This document shows positions 57,220-64,000 of a DNA stretch of 64,000 nucleotides, one piece after another. Made by a program: the position numbers and the translations under genes. The notes beneath the pieces are model-generated. The model was not told the DNA's origin and ran no database searches. It saw only the letters and a list, made by a program, of their open reading frames with translations. The stretch is from Legionella fairfieldensis ATCC 49588 (lineage in GTDB: Bacteria > Pseudomonadota > Gammaproteobacteria > Legionellales > Legionellaceae), in NCBI RefSeq assembly GCF_000621525.1, contig NZ_JHYC01000007.1:1-64000 (forward strand). The letters are read 5' to 3'. Every line of letters begins with the position of its first letter. Position 1 is the first letter of the stretch.

Positions 57220-57697
57220 CAAGCAATTTATTTTCATTAATACAAATCGGCAAATAATGCATTGTTTTGATCATGATAAAGCGTATCGATCTTATAAAAT
57301 ATCAACAGGGAAAAATGGTTTGGGTGAACAGCAGGGGAGCGAATGTACGCCCCGAGGCTGGCATCGCATCTACTCGTGCATAGGTCTGGATGCTGCAATA
57401 AATAGCGTATTTGTTGCTCGTCAATGGACAGGAGAAATTTATTCTCCTGAATTGGCGATACAGTACCCGGGGCGTGATTGGATTTTAACACGTGTGCTCC
57501 AATTGGAGGGGCTGGAAGAAGGTCGTAACAAAGGAGGAAGCGTTGACAGTTTACAGCGATATATTTATATCCATGGTACTCCTGATACCGTTGAATTAGG
57601 TAAACCGGGTTCCAAAGGCTGTATTCGTATGCATAATGCAGAGTTGATTGAATTAGCCGATTGGGTCATGCCAGGGACTCAAGTTTGTATTGAGTAA
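57200..57697 (+). CDS. YkuD L,D-transpeptidase family protein without signal peptide
   Basis: The 165-residue product is essentially a bare YkuD domain: VDSLQRYIYIHGTPDTVELG and then the catalytic GSKGCIRMHNAELIELAD, with His and Cys present. It has no visible signal peptide, unlike the other three YkuD proteins here. It would stay in the cytoplasm unless a different start or route is used. It begins within the last 20 bases of the aldehyde dehydrogenase gene. Similar short proteins exist in Legionella and relatives; the role is unclear. Confidence 0.82.
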   Translation: MTVVTADKQFIFINTNRQIMHCFDHDKAYRSYKISTGKNGLGEQQGSECTPRGWHRIYSCIGLDAAINSVFVARQWTGEIYSPELAIQYPGRDWILTRVLQLEGLEEGRNKGGSVDSLQRYIYIHGTPDTVELGKPGSKGCIRMHNAELIELADWVMPGTQVCIE

Positions 57698-57883
57698 ATT
57701 TTATTTTGTTTGACTCTATACACTCATCTTGTAAAATTCTTGTCTAAAATAGATGTTAAGTTAATCCAAACTGACCTTATTTATGCAATACTGCAGATAA
57801 ATATACAATTGACGGTGTAAGTTGCTGCGTAACAGGTATATAATGCGCGGCAATTTATTTTCCATGCCTAATGAGGTGATTGA

Positions 57884-60800
57884 ATGTCATATAAATTTGA
57901 AGCGGGCAAAGATTTAATTATTGATACTATTATTGAGAAATTACAGCAGAAAATGGGCGGTGAGCAAGCCCGACTCTGCTCAGAGTTTGTTCGTCAATTT
58001 TATAGTACGGTGGCATTGGAGGATTTGCATGAATGGGATATCGACGATCTCTACGGCGCTACAATCAATTTTTGGTCGCTGATCCAGCATCGTGCCCCGA
58101 AAGAAACAAAAATTCGTATCTATAATCCTGATTTTGAAAGGCATGGGTGGCAAACAACGCACACGGTAGTTGAAGTTATTACGGATGATATGCCGTTTTT
58201 AGTCGATTCTCTGCGAATGGTAATTAACCGACTGGGAATAGTTTCTCACTTGATAATGCATATGGGAAATTTACGGGTAAAACGAAATAACGAAAATGAA
58301 ATAACCGATGTTTTGTCACGTAATGATCAAATCAGTGATAAAGAAGTCATCGTTGAAGCGGCAATTTTTATCGAAATCGATCGACAGACTGATACCTCTG
58401 TTTTAGAAGAATTACATCGCAATTTCGAGCGTGTCCTTGATGATACTCGTGCAGTTGTTGAGGACTGGATGCCAATGCGGGAGAAAATAAAAGCGGCAAT
58501 TACAGAGCTTGAGGCATCGTCTTCCGTTCCTGATCCGAATGAAGCAGCAGAAACTATTGCTTTCTTAAACTGGATTGAAGACCATCATTTCACTTTTCTG
58601 GGCATGCGCGATTATGAATTAATTCAAAAAGGGCAAGAAACCATATTGCAACCTTTACCTGAAACAGGACTTGGCGTACTTCGTCCCAGTATAAGCAAAT
58701 CAAGCGCCCGCAGTATTTCAGCAATGACACCTGAAGCAAGAGAGCTTACTTTATCGACCCGTGCGTTGGTTATGTCAAAGACCAACACAGAAGCCACCGT
58801 CCATCGCCGTGCTTACACTGATTATATTGGAATAAAGCGTTTTAATAAAAAAGGGCAGGTTATTGGTGAACTTCGCATTATTGGTTTATATACCTCCGCA
58901 GCTTACAATACTAATCCCAAACATATTCCTTTTTTACGCCATAAAGTCGCTCAGATCATGCATAATGCGAATTTAAATCCTCGTGGTCATGCGGGCAAGA
59001 TTTTGTTAAACATCCTGGAGACATTGCCCCGTGATGATTTAATTCAAGCCTCAGAAGATGAATTGCTTGAAATCGGTATGGGTATTTATTACATGCAGGA
59101 GCGTCGACGAATACGTATGTTTGCTCGGACAGATGTTTATCGTCGTTTTGTTTCCTGTCTTGTTTATGTTCCCAAAGAGCGTTTTAATACTGAATTAAGA
59201 CTGGCTATGGAAGATATTTTGAAGGAAAGCTTCCATTCTCAGGAAATTAATTTTTCTACCTGGTTTTCTGAATCAGTGTTGGCTCGTATTCATTTTATTA
59301 TACGTACCGATCCTCATGATGATACCCAATGGGATTTTAAAGCCATTGAACAAAAACTGATTGAAGTTGGACGTAGCTGGACGGATGATTTGCAACATTT
59401 CCTGTTCGAGACATTTGGAGAGGAAAGTGCAAACCGTCTCTATTCTCGCTATAAGAGAGCGTTCCCTATCGCGTATTCAGCTAATTTCTCACCAAGGACA
59501 GCTGTTTATGACATTAAGCATATAGAAGCGTTATCTGAAGAAACCCCTTTGGTTATGAATTTTTATAAACCAATGGAAGAAGCGCCGGAGAATTTTCGTC
59601 TTAAAGTGTACCAACATCATAATACAATTCCTTTGTCGGAGGTTCTGCCCATTATTGAACGCCTGGGTATGAAAGCAATCAGCGAAAGACCTTATGTATT
59701 AAAGTTTGATGGTGAAAATGTCACCTGGATTAACGATTTTGCACTTCAATATACGCGTGCAGATTATTTTGAAATCGATGAAATAAAAGATCTGTTCCAA
59801 AATGCTTTTGCCAGTGTCTGGTTCGGAGAAGCAGAAAATGACGGTTTTAATCATTTAATTCTGGCTGCCGGACTGGATTGGCGTCAAGTGGCTATTATTC
59901 GGACTTATGCTAAATATTTTAAACAAATTCGCTTTACTTTTAGTCAGGAATACATTGAAACTGCATTAAGTAATAATCCAGCTATTGCTAAAAATTTGAT
60001 TCGACTATTTGAAACGCGCTTTAATCCAGCTTTCCCTGCCACAGAAAATAGAGACGAAGTTTACAAGGAGATAGTAGATGAGATTCTTGCAGCACTTGAT
60101 GATGTAGCTAATCTTGATGAAGATAAAATTATCCGGCAATACGTCCAGGTGATTTCATCTACTTTACGAACCAACTATTACCAGGTCGATGAACAGGGAA
60201 ATTACAAAAGTTATATTTCAATCAAGCTGAACAGCAGAGAAGTTCAGGGGATGCCTAAACCTTATCCTTTATATGAAATATTTCTTTATTCACCTCAGGT
60301 CGAGGGAGTTCATCTTCGCTATGGCGCGGTTGCTCGCGGCGGTTTACGTTGGTCTGATCGGAAAGAGGATTTTAGAACCGAAGTGCTTGGCTTGATGAAG
60401 GCTCAACAGGTTAAAAATGCCGTGATTGTACCAAGCGGAGCCAAGGGTGGTTTTGTACCCAAGCGTTTGCCCCTTAACGGCACCCGTGAAGAAGTTATGG
60501 CTGAGGGCATTCGATGTTATCAGTTGTTTATTCGCAGTTTACTGGATATTACCGATAATTACAAAGAAGGCGCTGTCGTCAAGCCTGCTCATGTTGTTTG
60601 TTATGATGAAGATGATCCTTACCTGGTAGTTGCTGCTGATAAAGGAACTGCTACTTTTTCTGATATTGCCAATGCTATTTCTTTAGAATATGACTTCTGG
60701 CTTGGTGATGCGTTTGCATCAGGCGGATCGGTAGGTTATGACCATAAAAAAATGGGTATCACCGCCCGGGGTGCATGGGAATCTGTAAAACGTCATTTCT

Positions 60801-62764
60801 ATGAAATGGGTCGCGATCCACAAACGAGCGATTTTACCGTTGTAGGAATTGGTGACATGGCTGGTGATGTATTTGGTAATGGGATGTTGCTCTCCAGACA
60901 TATAAAACTGCTGGGTGCTTTTAACCATATCCACATTTTTATTGATCCTGATCCTGATTCCGAGATTAGTTTCAAGGAAAGGGAAAGACTCTTTAATCTA
61001 CCCCGCTCCAGTTGGACTGATTATGATAAAAAACTTATTTCCAAAGGAGGGGGCATATTTAATCGAAACGCCAAATACATTCCTGTCACTAAAGAAATGA
61101 GGGAAGTGTTTGGCATTAAACAAAATACGGTGGAACCTAATGAATTAATTCGCATTCTCCTTAAAGCAGAAGTGGATTTATTGTGGAGTGCGGGGATTGG
61201 AACTTTTGTCAAGGCACGACATGAAACTCATGCTGACGTAGGAGATAGAACTAACGATGCTATTCGAATTAACGGAGAGCAACTCCGTTGTAAAGTAGTT
61301 GGTGAGGGAGGGAATCTTGGCCTGACTCAATTGGCACGAATTGAGTATTCGATAAATGGCGGCCTTATTTATACTGACTTTATTGATAACTCGGCTGGCG
61401 TAAACTGTTCTGATAAAGAAGTCAATATCAAAATTTTGCTTAATGGCATCGTTGCTGCGGGTGATCTTACCGAAAAACAGCGAAATGAATTATTAGGTGA
61501 AATGACTGATGAAGTTGCAGCACTGGTGCTACGTGACAATTTTGCTCAACCGCGCGCAATCAGTGTTGCTTCAGCACAGGCAGGACGATTAATAGATATT
61601 CATGCTCGATATATTAATGAGCTGGAGCGCAAGGGTAAATTGGATAGAAATCTGGAGTTTTTACCTGACGAAAAGATGCTTATAGAACGTAAGCTGGTAG
61701 GTAAAGGTTTAACTCGTCCAAGTTGCGCTGTTTTATTGTGCTATAGTAAAACCATTTTGAAAGAACAAATTCTTGATTCTAATGTACCAGAAGATCCCTT
61801 CTTTTTAGAAATTTTGGCGAGTTCTTTCCCCAAGCCTTTGCAAAAGCGTTTTAGTAAACAAATGGAAAACCATCCCTTAAAACGGGAAATTATTGCAACA
61901 AGGCTCAGTAATATTATTATTAACGAGATGGGTTTTACCTTTGTATATCGTCAGCAGGATGAAACGGGAGCACCTGTTTCAGCAATTGTGCGTGCTTATA
62001 TGATTGCCCGATCAGTTCTTAATCTGGAAACTATCTGGAAAGAAATTGACGCATTAGGTACTACAATCACTGCGGAAAAGCAGATTGAACTCACTATGCT
62101 TTATTTGCGTTTATTAAGACGAGTGACTCGCTGGTTTCTGCGTAACCAACGGACTAGTCTCGATATTAGCGCCGCAGTAAAGCTTTATACTCCTACTATG
62201 AATGAATTGAAAAAAGCATTACCGCAAGTGTTTGGCGAAGCAAACCGTAAGCATTATGAAGATAATTTCAATGAATATATAGAATTAGGGATTCCAACTG
62301 GTTTGGCTCATGAATTAACACTTACTCGTTCTTTGTTTTCGGCGATGGATATTATTGAAGCTGCAAGGCATTTGCATATTGATGTCGCAAAAGTAGCAGA
62401 AGCTTATTTTGGTATCGATGAATTTTTGGACTTGTCCTGGATTCGCTCGCAAATTATTGTCCATCCGACTGAAAATCATTGGGAGTCGTTATCCAGAGAA
62501 GCTTTACGTGACGATCTGGATTGGCAACAACGTTTGCTGACCGTAGGTATTATACGTTTTGACGAAAAGCAAAAAGATTTCATAAAAAGCTTTAATGCCT
62601 GGTCGGAAACCCATAAAGCCTTAATAGAGCGATGGCATCAGATTTTATCGGATCTACGTGCCAGCACTACGTTGAATTATACTATGTTTTTCGTAGCGAT
62701 TAGAGAATTGCTGGACTTAACGCAGGTAACGGTACAGCGCTCAATAAAAGAACCAGTAAGTTAA
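57884..62764 (+). CDS. gdhB: NAD-specific glutamate dehydrogenase, large (about 180 kDa) type
   Basis: This enzyme converts glutamate to 2-oxoglutarate and ammonia with NAD. At 1626 residues it is the long bacterial form with a large N-terminal regulatory region (ACT-like modules) and a C-terminal helical part around the catalytic core. The core has VARGGLRWSDRKEDFRTEVL (about 815) and VKNAVIVPSGAKGGFVPKRL. The nucleotide-binding stretch is VGIGDMAGDVFGNGMLLSRH near 990. The ribosome binding site GAGG is seven bases upstream. Glutamate is a main carbon source for Legionella, which fits. Followed by a terminator. Confidence 0.96.
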   Translation: MSYKFEAGKDLIIDTIIEKLQQKMGGEQARLCSEFVRQFYSTVALEDLHEWDIDDLYGATINFWSLIQHRAPKETKIRIYNPDFERHGWQTTHTVVEVITDDMPFLVDSLRMVINRLGIVSHLIMHMGNLRVKRNNENEITDVLSRNDQISDKEVIVEAAIFIEIDRQTDTSVLEELHRNFERVLDDTRAVVEDWMPMREKIKAAITELEASSSVPDPNEAAETIAFLNWIEDHHFTFLGMRDYELIQKGQETILQPLPETGLGVLRPSISKSSARSISAMTPEARELTLSTRALVMSKTNTEATVHRRAYTDYIGIKRFNKKGQVIGELRIIGLYTSAAYNTNPKHIPFLRHKVAQIMHNANLNPRGHAGKILLNILETLPRDDLIQASEDELLEIGMGIYYMQERRRIRMFARTDVYRRFVSCLVYVPKERFNTELRLAMEDILKESFHSQEINFSTWFSESVLARIHFIIRTDPHDDTQWDFKAIEQKLIEVGRSWTDDLQHFLFETFGEESANRLYSRYKRAFPIAYSANFSPRTAVYDIKHIEALSEETPLVMNFYKPMEEAPENFRLKVYQHHNTIPLSEVLPIIERLGMKAISERPYVLKFDGENVTWINDFALQYTRADYFEIDEIKDLFQNAFASVWFGEAENDGFNHLILAAGLDWRQVAIIRTYAKYFKQIRFTFSQEYIETALSNNPAIAKNLIRLFETRFNPAFPATENRDEVYKEIVDEILAALDDVANLDEDKIIRQYVQVISSTLRTNYYQVDEQGNYKSYISIKLNSREVQGMPKPYPLYEIFLYSPQVEGVHLRYGAVARGGLRWSDRKEDFRTEVLGLMKAQQVKNAVIVPSGAKGGFVPKRLPLNGTREEVMAEGIRCYQLFIRSLLDITDNYKEGAVVKPAHVVCYDEDDPYLVVAADKGTATFSDIANAISLEYDFWLGDAFASGGSVGYDHKKMGITARGAWESVKRHFYEMGRDPQTSDFTVVGIGDMAGDVFGNGMLLSRHIKLLGAFNHIHIFIDPDPDSEISFKERERLFNLPRSSWTDYDKKLISKGGGIFNRNAKYIPVTKEMREVFGIKQNTVEPNELIRILLKAEVDLLWSAGIGTFVKARHETHADVGDRTNDAIRINGEQLRCKVVGEGGNLGLTQLARIEYSINGGLIYTDFIDNSAGVNCSDKEVNIKILLNGIVAAGDLTEKQRNELLGEMTDEVAALVLRDNFAQPRAISVASAQAGRLIDIHARYINELERKGKLDRNLEFLPDEKMLIERKLVGKGLTRPSCAVLLCYSKTILKEQILDSNVPEDPFFLEILASSFPKPLQKRFSKQMENHPLKREIIATRLSNIIINEMGFTFVYRQQDETGAPVSAIVRAYMIARSVLNLETIWKEIDALGTTITAEKQIELTMLYLRLLRRVTRWFLRNQRTSLDISAAVKLYTPTMNELKKALPQVFGEANRKHYEDNFNEYIELGIPTGLAHELTLTRSLFSAMDIIEAARHLHIDVAKVAEAYFGIDEFLDLSWIRSQIIVHPTENHWESLSREALRDDLDWQQRLLTVGIIRFDEKQKDFIKSFNAWSETHKALIERWHQILSDLRASTTLNYTMFFVAIRELLDLTQVTVQRSIKEPVS

Positions 62765-62775
62765 AGTTAATAGTA

Positions 62776-62812
62776 ATAGAGCTGGCTTGTGTGAATCCAG
62801 CTCTATTTATTT
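62776..62812 (+). terminator. Intrinsic terminator after gdhB
   Basis: Ten-base arms ATAGAGCTGG (62776-62785) and CCAGCTCTAT (62797-62806), an 11-base loop and a following T-rich stretch lie eleven bases after the gdhB stop. The long loop and interrupted T-run make it moderate in strength. Confidence 0.6.
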
Positions 62813-62997
62813 GAGTTCATAGAAATTTAAATACAGAAGTTGTATTGAAAGCTATTTTCATCACGTACTGTTTAGTATAAGTTACAATCATTGTATGGCT
62901 ACTATTTAAGGACAAATCAAGTGCTAAAATTTTTAGAGTCTCTATGGTCAAATTAACACCATAAGTATTTGATCAATTGTAAAGGTTAAAGGATTAT

Positions 62998-63534
62998 ATG
63001 ATGCAAAAACATTTGATAGTTTATTCAAAGGGTTCCAGGGTATTACATTGGCTGATTGCCTTCGTTGTGATAGGGATGCTTGCGGTAAGTTTTTTTCTTG
63101 ATGATTTTCCTGAGCAATATGTGGATTTAGCCTTTACCTTACACAAGTCGCTAGGCATCACCGTATTTTTCTTAATGCTTGTCCGCGTTGTGTGGATTAG
63201 TATTGCAGGTAGGCCGGAGTTGCCTTATGACACCCCTAAGTGGGAGCATTTTCTTTCTCGCTTTGTACAATATTCTTTTTATATATTGCTCATTGTAATG
63301 CCTTTATCTGGGTGGGTAATGTCGGTTGCAGCGAATGAAATACCTTATTATTTTGGTTTGTTTCATTTTTCTTTACCGGGTATAGAACCGGACAAAAATC
63401 TGGCTGCTTTTATGAATAAGACACATAAAACAATCGCATGGATTATTATCGGCTTACTCGTTCTGCACGTTGCCGGGGCAATAAAACATCATTTTATTAA
63501 TAAAGATGATGTTTTAAGGCGCATGTTACCTTGA
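62998..63534 (+). CDS. Cytochrome b561
   Basis: This is an inner-membrane di-heme b-type cytochrome that passes electrons from ubiquinol, for example to oxygen or superoxide. It has four helices and His ligands in SRVLHWLIAFVVIGMLA, FTLHKSLGITVFFLML, MNKTHKTIAWIIIGLLVLHV and the final HH in IKHHFINKDDVLRRML. Length is 178 residues, the usual size of bacterial b561. Two ATG codons in a row (62998 and 63001) follow AAGGA. It overlaps the convergent ygfZ by nine bases. Confidence 0.93.
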   Translation: MMQKHLIVYSKGSRVLHWLIAFVVIGMLAVSFFLDDFPEQYVDLAFTLHKSLGITVFFLMLVRVVWISIAGRPELPYDTPKWEHFLSRFVQYSFYILLIVMPLSGWVMSVAANEIPYYFGLFHFSLPGIEPDKNLAAFMNKTHKTIAWIIIGLLVLHVAGAIKHHFINKDDVLRRMLP

Positions 63535-64000
63535 ATCCTGTTGTTCAAGTGATACGGAACAGGGATGCCCTTCAATGAGGATCTCATTAGGGTGTTCAAA
63601 AAAAACACTAATGACAACCAGATAACGATCATTTCCCAGGGGGCTATAATCGATTAGCTCCCCAATTTCCATTTTTCCTGATATATCGAAGATTTTTTTG
63701 CCTGAGGATAATTTTTCCCTGGTTTCAATAGTAACCACTTGCAAGTCATGCTTAAGTTTGGCTCTATAATGTGTACGGGCTATAATTTCTTGCCCTTTAT
63801 AACAACCTTTTTCAAAATTAAGATAACCGGACAAATGTAAATTAAGACGATGAGGCAGAAATAATCCTCTGGTTTCAGGATAAATTTGGACATTTTTCCG
63901 TTGGACCCGTTGGTGATGCCAGGCAAGCGCTCCTTTAAATTGGTGATTATTAATAAAAGGGGGAGTTAACTGATCCGTTGGCTGTTTCTTATTTAAAATA
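63526..64000 (-). CDS. ygfZ: tRNA-modifying protein YgfZ / IbaG-type GcvT relative, 5' end outside
   Basis: The frame runs open from the window edge to a stop at 63526. It carries the YgfZ signature KGCYKGQEIIARTHYRAK, preceded by PHRLNLHLSGYLNFE. The frame continues upstream in the same register to the edge, so the apparent TTG start at 63834 is not the real one. YgfZ is a folate-binding protein that helps assemble or protect Fe-S enzymes such as MiaB. About 157 residues are visible; full proteins have about 320. Confidence 0.9.
   Translation of the reverse strand, partial: ILNKKQPTDQLTPPFINNHQFKGALAWHHQRVQRKNVQIYPETRGLFLPHRLNLHLSGYLNFEKGCYKGQEIIARTHYRAKLKHDLQVVTIETREKLSSGKKIFDISGKMEIGELIDYSPLGNDRYLVVISVFFEHPNEILIEGHPCSVSLEQQDSR

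Noticed and set aside
57837..57844. TATAAT before gdhB as a promoter
   Set aside because: The -10 is good, but no -35 hexamer lies at 16-18 bases; TTGACG upstream is 24 bases away. Left out of the feature list.

Overview
The window is an AT-rich chromosomal segment from a gammaproteobacterium that looks like a Legionella-type organism (family Legionellaceae). I infer this from the gene content: pilBCD, an lssY-lssZ pair, a flaA-fliD-fliS cluster, a phosphatidylcholine synthase, a very long NAD-glutamate dehydrogenase, several YkuD-type L,D-transpeptidases, and at least three proteins that look like Dot/Icm effectors (TcdA/TcdB-type glycosyltransferase, ankyrin protein, F-box-like membrane protein). 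The species cannot be read from the sequence. No rRNA, tRNA or CRISPR array was found.

Layout. 1-1.5 kb is an accessory edge: the 5' end of an IS982-like transposase, a broken copy of the C-terminus of an RpoS-like sigma factor, and a candidate effector behind a good PmrA-type box. 1.6-5.3 kb is pilB-pilC-pilD (type IV pilus ATPase, inner-membrane platform, prepilin peptidase) on the minus strand. 5.5-7.3 kb holds a methyltransferase-like protein, a DUF1820 protein and a purine phosphoribosyltransferase. 7.4-9.2 kb has an F-box-like membrane protein and a YafK-type L,D-transpeptidase. 9.3-15.1 kb is a minus-strand run dacA-dat-ybeD-lipB-lssY-lssZ. 15.5-17.0 kb holds rlpA and an L,D-transpeptidase. 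17.2-20.9 kb is the late flagellar cluster flaA-fliD-fliS with a near-perfect sigma-28 promoter and a strong terminator after flaA.

21.1-24.8 kb is accD-folC-dedD-like-cvpA on the plus strand, followed by a glycosyltransferase effector candidate (24.9-26.3 kb) with its own PmrA-like box. 26.4-31.8 kb is the minus-strand group POT transporter-rsfS-rlmH-mrdA-rodA. 32.0-37.0 kb is hutU-hutH, rnhA, dnaQ and another L,D-transpeptidase, ending in a 172-bp inverted-repeat element. 37.2-38.8 kb is an erpA-like gene and mnmA. 38.9-48.4 kb is the fatty-acid synthesis run yceD-rpmF-plsX-fabH-fabD-fabG-acpP-fabF-mltG-tmk-holB-tatD-like, tightly packed with ATGA/TAATG overlaps. 48.4-52.6 kb is accessory: small membrane and secreted proteins, a 952-residue ankyrin protein and a 44-residue hydrophilic protein. 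52.8-57.7 kb holds a NIF3/YqfO-like protein, a thioredoxin-fold protein, a pcs operon, an aldehyde dehydrogenase and a fourth L,D-transpeptidase. The window ends with gdhB, a cytochrome b561 and a truncated ygfZ.

How they fit together. Most genes are housekeeping: cell-wall elongation and remodelling (mrdA, rodA, dacA, rlpA, mltG, four YkuD proteins), lipid and lipoate synthesis, and surface appendages (pilus, flagellum). Scattered among them are single-gene accessory insertions that carry effector-like proteins with AT-rich regulatory regions. Two of these have tandem TTAAT repeats at 11-bp spacing, as described for the PmrA regulator, and this is the most interesting regulatory signal in the window. 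Starts were often moved from the longest open frame to an internal ATG with a Shine-Dalgarno sequence; where that choice is weak it is stated.
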